From: a bacterium
GTDB lineage: Bacteria; Hinthialibacterota; Hinthialibacteria; OLB16
Assembly: GCA_022072055.1 (NCBI GenBank)
Contig: JAJVIK010000010.1
Location: 186,001-250,000 of the forward strand
Length of the DNA: 64,000 bases
Direction: 5' to 3'
Below, piece by piece: positions 28,453 to 38,902 of the stretch. Within the stretch, counting starts at the first letter, position 1; each line of letters starts with the position of its first letter. A program made the translations under genes and the position numbers. The notes under the pieces are model-generated. The model saw only the letters and a program-made list of their open reading frames with translations. It was not told the DNA's origin and ran no database searches.

Positions 28453-28959
28453 ATGCGCTGTCCTTACTGCTCCGCCGACAATGACCACGTGATCGATTCC
28501 CGCTCGATGCCGGATGGTTCCGCGATTCGACGCCGCCGGGAATGCCTGGCCTGCCACCGTCGCTTCACCACCTATGAGCATGTCGATGAGATCGCGTTGA
28601 TGATCATCAAGAAGGACGGACGGCGCGAGCCTTACAATCGAGAGAAGATCGCGGCCGGAATCCGCACCGCGTGCCAGAAACGACCTATCAGCGAGGACAA
28701 GATCCAGGAGGTGACCGGGTCCATTGAGCAGTGGGTTTTCAGCCAGCCGGAGAAGGAGGTGGAGAGCCACAAGGTCGGGGAGCTGGTGATGGAGACCTTG
28801 CGACACCTCGACCAAGTGGCCTATGTCCGCTTCGCCTCGGTTTACCGTTCGTTCAAGGATGTGAACGAGTTCATGTCCGAGCTCTCACGCCTCTTGGAGC
28901 ATCCCCAACGGATCCGGAAAGAGGTCAAGGGGCGAAGGGGGACACGGGGCCGGAAGTGA
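28453..28959 (+). CDS. nrdR: Transcriptional regulator NrdR
   Basis: MRCPYCSADNDHVIDSR zinc ribbon; RRRECLACHRRFTTYE; ATP-cone. Confidence 0.97.
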   Translation: MRCPYCSADNDHVIDSRSMPDGSAIRRRRECLACHRRFTTYEHVDEIALMIIKKDGRREPYNREKIAAGIRTACQKRPISEDKIQEVTGSIEQWVFSQPEKEVESHKVGELVMETLRHLDQVAYVRFASVYRSFKDVNEFMSELSRLLEHPQRIRKEVKGRRGTRGRK

Positions 28960-29040
28960 TTCCGCGGGGCGCTCATTCGGGTTCACCGTCCGATGCCGCA
29001 TGGGCTGCGGCGCGCAGCGCCCCACGATGGGACAGCCACG

Positions 29041-30666
29041 ATGGAGCATCTCTGGATCAAGGACCTTCTGGTCATTCTACTCGCGGGCTTCGCGGCCGGG
29101 GCGATCTGCAAACGGCTCGGCGTGTCGCTGCTTGTAGGATATCTGGTGGTCGGGGCGCTGATCGGACCGGGCGCGCTCGGTTGGGTCCACGATGATTCCA
29201 ATCAGATCGAATCCTTCGCGACCGTGGGGGTCCTGCTGCTGCTCTTTTCGGTGGGACTTGAGTTCACGCTTGAGGACTTCGGTAAAATCCTGCGCCCACT
29301 CCTTGTGGGCGGAAGTGTTTTCACGGTCGGGTGCGCGATTCCGGCTTACGCGACCCTGAGGTGGCTTGGGCTTCCCTCAAGCGCGGCGCTGCTTCTCGCG
29401 GTGGCGTTTTCGTTCAGTTCCACCGTCCTGGTCTACAAAGCGCTCGCGGAGTGGGGACAGGTGGCGACTCCGCATGGCACCCGCGCGATGGGAATTGTGG
29501 TTTTTCAGGACATCGCCATGGTCCCCTTCCTGCTCTTCATCCCCCTGCTCGCCGGCGCCGGGGATGCTCCCGCCGCGATGGCGCTTCTCAAACTGCTCGT
29601 CACCTCGGCGGTCCTCGTGCTCTCCGTGTTCGGGCTGCGCTGGACAGTCGGGCGATGGCTGGTGGGAATGCTTGTGGACTTCAAGAGCCCTGAGTTGGTG
29701 GTCCTTTTCACCCTGGTCGTGATCGCCGGGACCGCGTTTGTATCCCACCTCTTGGGGCTGCCGCCCCCATTGGGGGCTTTCCTCGCCGGGATGGTGCTGA
29801 GCGGCAACCGGCTCACGAGCCAGATTGACGCCCTCGCGCTTCCCTTTCGGGAGTCCTTTTCGGCGGTGTTCTTCATCAGCCTTGGATTGCTGCTCGACCC
29901 GGGAATCTACATCAGGGAATGGAGGGGGCTGCTGCCGTTGCTCATCGCCACGCTGGCGCTCAAAACCCTTGTCGGGGCGGCCTCGATGCGAGTCACCGGG
30001 GTTTCTTGGAAGGCCGGATTGGGAATGGGTCTCGGGATATCTCAGCTTGGCGAGTTCTCCTTTGTCCTGGCGCTGGAGGGTGTCCGTTCGGGGATTCTGT
30101 CCGCCGACGCCTATGGGTGGTTCCTGGCCGTGGCCATCGGCAGCCTGGTGGTCACCCCTCAACTCCTCAAGGTGGGATTGGGTTGGACCGCCCTGTCGAA
30201 GGAGAAGGACCGTGAGGGACATGTCCCGGTCCGAACGCTGCCTCCGGACATCCATGACGCGGTGGTGATCGGGGTCGGTCCGATTGGCCGCAAGGTCTTC
30301 TCGAAGCTCGAGGTGGATGGGTTCGACATGGCCCTGATCGACATGAGCCCGGTTAACCTTCACCCCTTCGCGCAACAGGGATTCCGGACCATCGCGGGCG
30401 ACGCTCGCAATGAGGAAATTCTCCGTCGCGCGGAGGTGAATGAATGCGAGCTGATCGTGGTTTGCGTGCCGGATGACCCAATCGCGATTCAGGTGATCAA
30501 GGCGGTTCGGTTGCTCAACCCCAAGGCCCCGATTCTCGCGCGCTGCCGCTACATGGGAAACGCCAATCTCCTGCGCGCCGCGGGCGCGACCGAGGTGGTG
30601 GTGGACGAACGCGAGACCACCACCGCGATAATCCGCGCGCTCTCTCGGGTGGAGGAGCCGGATTAG
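29041..30666 (+). CDS. CPA2 cation:proton antiporter (KefB/RosB type) with TrkA-N domain
   Basis: Multiple TM helices; C-terminal DAVVIGVGPIGRKVFSKLEVDGFDMALIDMSPVN. Confidence 0.93.
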   Translation: MEHLWIKDLLVILLAGFAAGAICKRLGVSLLVGYLVVGALIGPGALGWVHDDSNQIESFATVGVLLLLFSVGLEFTLEDFGKILRPLLVGGSVFTVGCAIPAYATLRWLGLPSSAALLLAVAFSFSSTVLVYKALAEWGQVATPHGTRAMGIVVFQDIAMVPFLLFIPLLAGAGDAPAAMALLKLLVTSAVLVLSVFGLRWTVGRWLVGMLVDFKSPELVVLFTLVVIAGTAFVSHLLGLPPPLGAFLAGMVLSGNRLTSQIDALALPFRESFSAVFFISLGLLLDPGIYIREWRGLLPLLIATLALKTLVGAASMRVTGVSWKAGLGMGLGISQLGEFSFVLALEGVRSGILSADAYGWFLAVAIGSLVVTPQLLKVGLGWTALSKEKDREGHVPVRTLPPDIHDAVVIGVGPIGRKVFSKLEVDGFDMALIDMSPVNLHPFAQQGFRTIAGDARNEEILRRAEVNECELIVVCVPDDPIAIQVIKAVRLLNPKAPILARCRYMGNANLLRAAGATEVVVDERETTTAIIRALSRVEEPD

Positions 30667-30698
30667 GGGAAACTCGGTTGTGTGATAACATGCGATCC

Positions 30699-33269
30699 AT
30701 GAAAAACCTCTTGCCCGCATATGGGCGTTTGTTGGCCCTCTGCCTCGCGGTCACTGCCGCTTTGGGCCAGGAAGCCCCGCGTCTGCTCCCCGACCGAGGA
30801 CTGGCCGGAATCCGGCAGCAGCTGCTCGAGATTGGGACGGACTTGCGCCTGATGTGCGTGGCTGCCCACCCGGATGACGAGGACAGCGAGACTTTGGCCT
30901 ACTACAACCGTGGGCGCGGGGTCCGAACCTCCATTGTGTTGGCGAATTGGGGGGAAGGGGGACAGAACGAGATAGGGTCGGAGCTCTACGAGGAGCTCGG
31001 GGCAATTCGCGCGAGGGAAACTCTAGCCGCGGCTGAACTCCTGGGCACTCGGGTCTACTGTCTGAACCAGAAGGACTTCGGATACTCCAAGACCATCGAG
31101 GAGACCTGGCGGTTCTGGCGGCGGGAGGTAGCGCTGGAGAGGCTGGTTCGTGTCCTCCGCACGGAGCGCCCCCATGTGGTCATCACCAATCACCGGGTGG
31201 GATCGGGGCATGGCAACCACCAAGCGATGGCGGAGCTCATCGCCGAGGCGATTCCACTTGCGGCCTCTCCCGAGGCCTACACCGCCCAGCTTGTGGAGGA
31301 GGGGCTTGTCCCCTGGCGAGTGGAGCGTTTTTTCCAGCAGGCGCGCCACCATGAGGGCCTGCCTGGGGAGGATTACGATGTTGCCATCCGGGTCGCGGAT
31401 CCGGACCCGATTCGCGGACTCACTTTCCAGGAAATTGCCGCCGAGGCGCTTAACCGGCACCGCTCACAAGGCATCAAAGGGGTCTGGGGCCGGGTCAACG
31501 CCGCGCGCGAACAATCCCCGGTGAATGCTTTCCGATTGGTCGTGGGAGATCGGCCTGAGGGGAAGCTGCGGGACCTTTTTGAGGGGATGGCTGGGGCTTG
31601 GTGGCTGGATGGAAGCGCTACACCCTTCAAGGACTTAGGGCCTGCTGAGGCTGCAACGGCGTCTGAGCGGCAATTCAACGCGGCTCTCCGGCGCGCGCTG
31701 TCAAACCTGCTCGTGGACCGCTTGAAGGTGGAAGCGAGTGTCTCCGAGGCCATCGCCTCGCTCTCCGCGCGGGCCGTTGAAGTGGATTCCGCCACCGAGT
31801 GGGAACGGTTCCCTCCGGAAGCGGTCCTCGGTGAGAAAGAGTTCTGGTCGGCGGAAGACATGGAGCGATACCAGCGCCAGGTCTTGGAGACCCTGGAATC
31901 GATCGGCGACAAGCAACGTCGATTGGAGCGAATCCTTGGTGACCTGTGGGTCATTCGCTTGGAGATTCGGAACGAGGGGAAGTCCCCCACGCCGGGTGAG
32001 GTGTCCGAGGTCATTCTGGAGGTTTCGAATCGAGGGGAGATCGATGTTGAGATTGAATCCCTACGCCTTGAAGCCCCGGTGGGGTGGACCGTGGAAGGGA
32101 TCCGAGAAGAAGGGGCGGCGGACGCGCGGGCGACCCTCGCGCCGGGCGAGAAACACACTCGGCGCTTCCATGTCGGGGTGGCGCCCGAAGAGCCGCCCAC
32201 TCTTCCAGCCGCCGAGTCGCTTTACCGGGCGCTCCGACCTTGGCCATCCAACCTCAGAGGCTTGGTCTTGCTCAAGCGAGCAGACCGATACGGCCGAGTC
32301 GAGGGCGAATATCGTTTGGAGATCGAGCCGGCCTGGGAGCTTCGTTTCCATCCGGCCGCGCCGCTCTTGCGCGCGGACCGAGTCGCGGAGACCTCACTCT
32401 CCCTGGAGGTGGTGAGACATGCTCGGGAGCCGAAAGACGCCACGGTTGCCGTGACTTTTCCGGATGGCCAAAGGCAAACCCTTCGTCTTTCCGGGAGTGA
32501 GATGCTTCAGGAGGCAGTCCCACTTGAATGGAAGCCCTCATCCTCCCTTGGGGTGGGAAAGCATTCGCTTGTGGCCACCCTGCTCGCGCCGGACGCGAGG
32601 ATTGAATCCCGCGAAACCCTCGCGTTCGTCGATGTGGCTGTTCCTCCAGATTTGGTGGTGGGGATTATCCGGTCCTATGACACCACTCTCCCGGATGCCC
32701 TCTCGAAACTCGGGATCCCTCACGCCCTGATATCGGACGAAGATCTGGAAAGCGGAGACCTCACACGGTTCGGGACCATCCTGGTGGACATCCGAGGGTA
32801 CTTGGAGCGACCCGCGCTGGCCAAGGCCAACAAGCGCCTGCTGGCCTTCGCGGAACAAGGGGGGCATCTGGTGGTCTTCTATCACAAGACCTTCGAATGG
32901 AATGACGCGGACCCGCCGTACGCTCCCTATCCGCTCCTGCTCTCAGGAGGACGAGTCACCGAGGAGGACGCTCCGGTCACGGTCCTCGCCCCGGGACACA
33001 GGTTCTTCCATTTCCCCAACGAGATCCGCGCGGATGACTGGGATGGATGGATTCAGGAGCGCGGACTCTATTTCCCCGACCGCTACTCTTCCGAATACAC
33101 GGAGCTCGTGGCCCTTGGGGACAGCGGCTCGGAGCCGCTCAAGGGGGGAATTCTTTGGGCGAAGGCCGGCAAGGGGAGCTATGTTTACACTTCTCTGGCG
33201 TGGTATCGCCAGCTTCGCGGCCTGGTCCCTGGGGCTTATCGGCTCTTTGCCAACCTGATCACGCCCTAG
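30699..33269 (+). CDS. Secreted multidomain PIG-L (LmbE-like) deacetylase
   Basis: Signal peptide; CVAAHPDDEDSETLAYY, NHRVGSGHGNHQA; long C-terminal beta-sandwich and GATase1-like region. Confidence 0.88.
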   Translation: MKNLLPAYGRLLALCLAVTAALGQEAPRLLPDRGLAGIRQQLLEIGTDLRLMCVAAHPDDEDSETLAYYNRGRGVRTSIVLANWGEGGQNEIGSELYEELGAIRARETLAAAELLGTRVYCLNQKDFGYSKTIEETWRFWRREVALERLVRVLRTERPHVVITNHRVGSGHGNHQAMAELIAEAIPLAASPEAYTAQLVEEGLVPWRVERFFQQARHHEGLPGEDYDVAIRVADPDPIRGLTFQEIAAEALNRHRSQGIKGVWGRVNAAREQSPVNAFRLVVGDRPEGKLRDLFEGMAGAWWLDGSATPFKDLGPAEAATASERQFNAALRRALSNLLVDRLKVEASVSEAIASLSARAVEVDSATEWERFPPEAVLGEKEFWSAEDMERYQRQVLETLESIGDKQRRLERILGDLWVIRLEIRNEGKSPTPGEVSEVILEVSNRGEIDVEIESLRLEAPVGWTVEGIREEGAADARATLAPGEKHTRRFHVGVAPEEPPTLPAAESLYRALRPWPSNLRGLVLLKRADRYGRVEGEYRLEIEPAWELRFHPAAPLLRADRVAETSLSLEVVRHAREPKDATVAVTFPDGQRQTLRLSGSEMLQEAVPLEWKPSSSLGVGKHSLVATLLAPDARIESRETLAFVDVAVPPDLVVGIIRSYDTTLPDALSKLGIPHALISDEDLESGDLTRFGTILVDIRGYLERPALAKANKRLLAFAEQGGHLVVFYHKTFEWNDADPPYAPYPLLLSGGRVTEEDAPVTVLAPGHRFFHFPNEIRADDWDGWIQERGLYFPDRYSSEYTELVALGDSGSEPLKGGILWAKAGKGSYVYTSLAWYRQLRGLVPGAYRLFANLITP

Positions 33270-33281
33270 TTCACGGCTCGT

Positions 33282-33932
33282 TCAGTCCTCCGCCCCGCCC
33301 TCCTCATCCTCCACGCGCTGGGGGATGTACCCCTTGGGTCGGAAGTACTTTCGTTCAGGGAAGATGTCGCTGCTCTTGTAGGGTCCGAACAGTCCGAGGA
33401 GTGTGGAGGTCTTGAAATACGAATCCCCATGCACCGGACCAATCCTCCAAAGCAGCTTTTCGGTCTTGGGGTGATAGCCGAAGAGCTGCATGCGGCAATA
33501 CCCTTGCTGGTGGTTGGAGTTGAAGAGGGAGATTCCTCCCACGGGCGCGGGAACCTCCGGGTGAGTGGTGGCGATCAGGGGGATCCCGAAGTTTCCAATC
33601 CAAATGTCGCTCCCGACCGATTCCACGAGCGCCTTGACCACCACATCAGAACCCGTGACGCTCTCGACCAGCTTGGCCCCCTCGGCGGCGAGGTGACGTC
33701 GGATGCATTCCTGCACAAAGTCCTTTTCAAGCTCCTGGACAGCGCTCACTTTGAGCTTGACTCGTTTCCCGGCCAAGCGGTCCCAGCGAACATCCTCAAG
33801 CGCGCGCTCCACCGCCGCGGTCACCAGATACTGCTCCGTGGCGGTGCGCCCGTGCAGGCGACTCTCGATCGAGGTGCATCCGGAAAAGAACAGAACGGAT
33901 AGGGCCAAAGCCTGAAAACGAAGGGAGCGCAT
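33282..33932 (-). CDS. Lipoprotein of unknown function (possibly DUF6655-like)
   Basis: Lipobox LFFSGC; N-terminal signal peptide. Confidence 0.6.
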   Translation of the reverse strand: MRSLRFQALALSVLFFSGCTSIESRLHGRTATEQYLVTAAVERALEDVRWDRLAGKRVKLKVSAVQELEKDFVQECIRRHLAAEGAKLVESVTGSDVVVKALVESVGSDIWIGNFGIPLIATTHPEVPAPVGGISLFNSNHQQGYCRMQLFGYHPKTEKLLWRIGPVHGDSYFKTSTLLGLFGPYKSSDIFPERKYFRPKGYIPQRVEDEEGGAED

Positions 33933-33949
33933 GTCCCCTCAACCTAGCA

Positions 33950-34721
33950 CAACCGCAAGCCGGTGGGGAACCGCGCGGCCCTCGGAGCGCGCGCCCGGAG
34001 CATGCTCGGAAGCGGCAACCGACTGTTAAGATTGGGCTTGCTAAAGGACTTGCCTTCAAGGACGAAAAAGGGTTGCCCGACGCGGTTCGGTGTGTTAACT
34101 TCCCCTAAGTTCAAAGAAACAAGCGGCTTGTGGATAACCTGTGCAAGGATCCCATTTTTAGGAAACCCAAGCCGACGGGTGGGGACAGGCCAAGGTCCCC
34201 GGGTTGTTGTGATTACGTTGGATTGACTGTAGTCGCGTACTTGAGGAGAAACGGTCGGACTTGGTTTGCGGCAAGCCCGACCCGCAGAGGGGTGCTGTCG
34301 GTTTAAGTCGCTCAAATTCTTCAACTTAAGCGACAGCAGCAACGGGTTGTACGGGTGATACTTGTACGGGTTTGTGTAGGAATTGCGGGTGAAGGCGACC
34401 CTTTTTGCCCGTGATTTCATCCCCATTTAGGGGCCCTGGCCCGAAGGATTTCCACCCATTCTCCCACCCGATGCCTCTGGTGGAGCCATCCACCCTCCCA
34501 AGGCCGCGCCTGTCTGTTGAAAAACTGTGAGTGAATGCGCCCGAAGACGGGTGATTTCTGAGGATTGGGAGGCGAGGCGGGCTGTTCCGAGTAAACCCAT
34601 CAAGACGCCGACATCAGAGACCGCCTCGCGGAGGGGAGTGGGCGCCGTAGGGCCCGATGGCTCGCGAGGAACCCAGTGCGGGTTGGGATGGGACAGGAAT
34701 CAAGCCGGGCTTTCTCTTTTC
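33950..34721. other. Candidate chromosomal origin (oriC) region upstream of dnaA
   Basis: About 790-bp non-coding gap; DnaA box TGTGGATAA at 34129-34137; degenerate box at 34140-34148; direct and inverted repeats at 34294-34371. Confidence 0.55.
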
Positions 34722-36077
34722 ATGAAGCCGTCACACTCTGAGATTTGGCGGAACGTGGACCAGCTCCTGCGGGACAAACTCGATCCCGAGGACTATGAAT
34801 CCTGGTTCAACAATCTCACGCTGGAATCGCTGGAGGGAAATCAGGCGGTTCTGCGCGTTCCCTCCATTTATCGACTCGACTGGATCGACCGCCACTATAA
34901 GATGTTCCTGTCCGACCTGTTTCGGAACGTGGTGGGGCAGGATGTGCGGATCGAGCTGCGAGTCAGTGAAGCGGGTTCGGAACCGACCCCGCAACCACCC
35001 GAGCCGGGGGAGTTTGTCACCGGAAGAACCCCGCCGCGGGCCTTCGGCCTTCCGCTCAATCCCAAGTATCGCTTCGACACCTTCGTGGTCGGGGATGGCA
35101 ACCGGATGACGCACGCTTATGCGCGCGCGGTAGCCGAGAACCCTCCGGGCGAGGTTTACAACCCGCTTTACATCCACGGTGGAGTGGGGTTGGGGAAGAC
35201 CCACCTGATGCAGGCCATCGGTCATGCCATCCTGGCTGCCGGCAAGGGGCTGCGTGTGGCTTACCTTGACGCCGAGGGGTTCGTGAACGAGTTCATTGTC
35301 GCGATCCAGAAGAAGAGCCGGAATGATTTCCAGGAGCGTTACCGCAACGTGGATGTCCTGCTGGTGGATGACATTCACTTCCTTGCCGGAAAGGACGCCA
35401 CCCAGGAGGAGTTTTTCCACACCTTCAACTCGCTGTACAACAGCCGCAAGCAGATCGTGGTTTCCAGCGATTGTCCCCCCAAGGACCTTCCGCTAATCAC
35501 CGAGCGGTTGCGGTCCCGTTTCGCGGGCGGGCTGATCACCGAGATTCAGTCCCCGGACCTGGAGACCCGTGAGGCGATTCTCCTTCTCAAATGCGAACAG
35601 GAGGGGATCGAGCTCCCGGGTGAGGTGATCCGCCTGATCGCCCAGCGGGTTCAGAGCAGCATCCGCGAGCTGGAGGGGGCGCTGGTGAAGCTCGCGGCGC
35701 ACGCCCGCTACACCGGCAAGCCGGTTTCCCTGGAACAGACCCAATTCATCCTGCGAGATCTGGTCCAGGAGGACCCGACCGGAATCTCCATTGAGAAGAT
35801 CCAGAAGCATGTCGCCGAGCATTTCCGGGTCAAAACCAGCGATATCCTCGGCTCGAAGCGCACCCGGTCCATCGCGGTTCCCCGTCGGATCGCGATGTAT
35901 CTGAGCCGCGAGCTCACCAACCATTCGTATCCGGAGATCGGGGTGTTCTTCGGGAACAAGGACCACAGCACGGTGATTCACGCGGTGAAGAAGGTGGAGG
36001 CGGAAAAGAAAGAATCCGAGGAGTTCGCCAAGTTCATTGACCGCCTCAAACAGGAAATCCGCGGAATCGGGACATAG
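34722..36077 (+). CDS. dnaA: Chromosomal replication initiator protein DnaA
   Basis: [71 protein letters not shown]; start refined to ATG 34722. Confidence 0.97.
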   Translation: MKPSHSEIWRNVDQLLRDKLDPEDYESWFNNLTLESLEGNQAVLRVPSIYRLDWIDRHYKMFLSDLFRNVVGQDVRIELRVSEAGSEPTPQPPEPGEFVTGRTPPRAFGLPLNPKYRFDTFVVGDGNRMTHAYARAVAENPPGEVYNPLYIHGGVGLGKTHLMQAIGHAILAAGKGLRVAYLDAEGFVNEFIVAIQKKSRNDFQERYRNVDVLLVDDIHFLAGKDATQEEFFHTFNSLYNSRKQIVVSSDCPPKDLPLITERLRSRFAGGLITEIQSPDLETREAILLLKCEQEGIELPGEVIRLIAQRVQSSIRELEGALVKLAAHARYTGKPVSLEQTQFILRDLVQEDPTGISIEKIQKHVAEHFRVKTSDILGSKRTRSIAVPRRIAMYLSRELTNHSYPEIGVFFGNKDHSTVIHAVKKVEAEKKESEEFAKFIDRLKQEIRGIGT

Positions 36078-36176
36078 GCGCGCGTTTCCCCACACACCGC
36101 CGGGGGGAGACGTGTCATCCCGCCCCAGGTCCGCTATACTCCAATCGGCGCCGAGGAGGCGCCCTCCCGAGGTTTC

Positions 36177-37688
36177 ATGAGCGAACGACAACCCAAACTC
36201 CAATCGTATTTTGAAAAAGGGGTCAAGGCGATGGGCGCCCAGGACTATGAGGGCGCCGCCGCGTGGTTCGCCGCCGTGGTTGAGATCGACCCCACGGACC
36301 GTGAAAGCCTGACACTCTACGAAAAGGCGCGGATGCTGGAGGCCCAAAAGGGCCTGAACTTATTCAAGCGCCTCCTCTACCAGATTGTGGGGGGCTTTCT
36401 TTACAGCCTGCAGATGAACAAGGCCGCCTCCCACTACCTTGGGGTCCTTTCCATGGACCGTCCGCACGATGCTCGTCTGGCCGGGATGTACGGAAAGACC
36501 CTGATGGCGATGGGGCAACCGGCGCTCGCCTCCCTGGCCTATCGCCGGGCGCTCAAGTTCCTGCCCAACAACAAGGGAATTCTCAAGGGGGCGGGTCCGG
36601 CCTTCGAGGCGATTGATGACCGCCCCAGCGCAATTGAGGTGTACCACCAGCTCTCGCGTCTTGAGCCGACCAAGGGGGAGTGGGGCCTCAAGGTGAAGAA
36701 CTTGAGCGCGACCCACTATGGCGAGACCGGGGGAATCACCAACCTCAAACATGCTCGGGCCGAGGAGGAAAAGCGCGCGGCGGTTCAACAAACCATCGAG
36801 GGCAAGGAGGATCGCATCAAGGAGCTCTTGTCCGAATACAAATCATCGCCGGAGGAGAAGAAAACGCTGCTGCCGGAGATCGGGAGACTGCTGATGCAGA
36901 TCGAGCGATACGACCAAGCCCTCGCGATCTGGACCCGAGTGCTCGAAACCGCGAAGGCGGATGCCGAGGCCGAGGCGGATGAGGGGGAGGAAGCGCTCGC
37001 GGATGAGGCCGACTCCTCCCATCGCCCAGCTCTCGCGGGGCGACTTTCCGAGGAGGCCAAACACTCCATCGCTGCGTGTCATGAGCGGAAAGGGCAGCTT
37101 GACAAGGCCGAGGAAGGGTATCTCTCCCTGTTCGAGGAGTACCCAACGGACGCTCGGTATTGCGACTGTGTCTACCAGGTCCGTCTGAAGCGCGTCGATA
37201 TGGAGATCGCAGAGAACCCCACCGACACCGCGCTTGTGCAGAGGCGCGCGGAGCTCGAACGCGAACATCTTGAACGGAAAGTGGACATCTATCGTGAGCT
37301 GGTCGAAAAGCGACCGGGAGACCCGGACATCCTGATGACCTATGGCTCCGCCCTCCATCAGAAGGGGGACATCGACGAGGCCATTCCGGTGTACCAGAAG
37401 GCCTCGCAGAACCCCGCGCGAGCTTATCCGGCGCTGCGCCATCTGGGATGGCTCTTCATTCAGAAGGGGCAGATTCCCCTTGCCGTCGACACCTTCAAGC
37501 GCGCGCTCGAAAAGGCCCCCCCGGCGCGGACTCCGACCAGCGACATGAAGGATATTTGGTATGGGCTTGGGGAATGTTATTTCCGCCAGGGGGACCGAGC
37601 CAACGCGCGCGAATGGTGGAAGAACATCTACGAAAGCGACATCGAGTTCCGCGATATCAAGGAGCGCTATGAGAGCCTGATGGTCTAG
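36177..37688 (+). CDS. Tetratricopeptide repeat protein
   Basis: Repeated TPR-like helices (YEGAAAWFAAVVEIDPTD, AIPVYQKASQNPARAYPALRHLGWLFIQKG). Confidence 0.85.
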   Translation: MSERQPKLQSYFEKGVKAMGAQDYEGAAAWFAAVVEIDPTDRESLTLYEKARMLEAQKGLNLFKRLLYQIVGGFLYSLQMNKAASHYLGVLSMDRPHDARLAGMYGKTLMAMGQPALASLAYRRALKFLPNNKGILKGAGPAFEAIDDRPSAIEVYHQLSRLEPTKGEWGLKVKNLSATHYGETGGITNLKHARAEEEKRAAVQQTIEGKEDRIKELLSEYKSSPEEKKTLLPEIGRLLMQIERYDQALAIWTRVLETAKADAEAEADEGEEALADEADSSHRPALAGRLSEEAKHSIAACHERKGQLDKAEEGYLSLFEEYPTDARYCDCVYQVRLKRVDMEIAENPTDTALVQRRAELEREHLERKVDIYRELVEKRPGDPDILMTYGSALHQKGDIDEAIPVYQKASQNPARAYPALRHLGWLFIQKGQIPLAVDTFKRALEKAPPARTPTSDMKDIWYGLGECYFRQGDRANAREWWKNIYESDIEFRDIKERYESLMV

Positions 37689-37730
37689 CGGCCCTCACCC
37701 GCCCGGTCGAGCGCGGGGAGCGTGAACCCC

Positions 37731-38624
37731 ATGAAATCCCCTCCCCCCCAGCCTCCAGACTCCATCACCGATCAGGAGGCTCAGGCGTTTCTCCGAGATG
37801 GCTTCCTGGTGCTGCGCGGGGTGATTCGGGACTCCGAACTCGCGGTTCTTCGCCGGGCGATGGATGGGCTTCTCGCCTACGGTCTTGAGCAGGTTCGCGA
37901 CCATCCCGACTACGCCTACGGCCGGGGGCATCTCACCGGGCGTCCGATTCTCCACCGGGTCGAGTATGTGATCGACAAGACCGAGGAGGCGAAAGTCCTG
38001 CTCGGGCATCCTTACATCTTGCGATCGGTCGAGAAGCTCCAGGGCAAGGATTTCATCCCCACCTGGGATTCGCTGGTCATCAAGCTTCCGGGCGAGGGGA
38101 TGCAGGTTCCGTGGCACCGTGACGCCGGAATGGAGTGCGTCGGAGACGCCCCAATCTTCAATGTCGATTTCTATCTCGACGAGGCCGACCTGGACACCTG
38201 TGTCTGGGTCTTTCCGGGAAGCCAGGGATGGACCGAAGAGCGGGTCTCCGAGATCACCAGCCGCGAGGGGTTCTCCACCGAGGGGGCAACCCCCGTCCCG
38301 ATGCACCCTGGGGATGTCCTCCTCCACAACATCCTGCTTGTCCATGGCTCCCCCCCGAACACCTCGCACAAGCTGCGCCGGGTGATCTACTACGAGTTCC
38401 GCCCGGCGCATGTGGAGTTGGCCCTCGGCCCCCACACGCCCGCATACATCCCGCTCAAGCAAAAGGTCCTGCAAAGCTGTATCGAACGCCGTCTGGCATC
38501 CTCCCTCGCATCGGCGGAGAACCCGTATCATTACTCTCCGCCTCCCCCCTTCGAGGTTCATCGGACCCAAGGCGAGGAGCTCGTCACATACCGTTACCCC
38601 CACGAGGAATTCTGGCGCCGGTAA
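37731..38624 (+). CDS. Phytanoyl-CoA dioxygenase family protein
   Basis: FLRDGFLVLRGV; VPWHRDAG metal-binding motif; LLVHGSPPNTS. Confidence 0.9.
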   Translation: MKSPPPQPPDSITDQEAQAFLRDGFLVLRGVIRDSELAVLRRAMDGLLAYGLEQVRDHPDYAYGRGHLTGRPILHRVEYVIDKTEEAKVLLGHPYILRSVEKLQGKDFIPTWDSLVIKLPGEGMQVPWHRDAGMECVGDAPIFNVDFYLDEADLDTCVWVFPGSQGWTEERVSEITSREGFSTEGATPVPMHPGDVLLHNILLVHGSPPNTSHKLRRVIYYEFRPAHVELALGPHTPAYIPLKQKVLQSCIERRLASSLASAENPYHYSPPPPFEVHRTQGEELVTYRYPHEEFWRR

Positions 38625-38902
38625 GGCGCATCACACGACCTCGCGCGATTCATGACGGAACGTCCCAAGCCGCATGGAACATTCAACAGATGCTTGTAGC
38701 GCCCCAAGAACCCGATAGGGATAGGAAAGGCGCAATCAGGCGCGCTCACCCTCTTCCCGTTCGATGTCTTCGGGTATGAGTCGTTTCCTGCGGGATAGGG
38801 ATGAGGCTTCCCTCCTTTACCGGGGAACCCCTCTTGCCCGACAATTCCCTTCGCTTTTCGCGAGTTCTGTCGCTTCTGGCTCCGGCGAAGGAGGCACATG
38901 GC

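Noticed and set aside
28158-28454. Longer 98-aa reading of rpmB
   Set aside because: L28 starts at MPRVCALTGKK (28367); upstream residues are not L28-like.
34527-34721. N-terminal extension of the dnaA ORF
   Set aside because: DnaA homology begins at [16 protein letters not shown] (34722); the extension is probably part of the origin/leader region.
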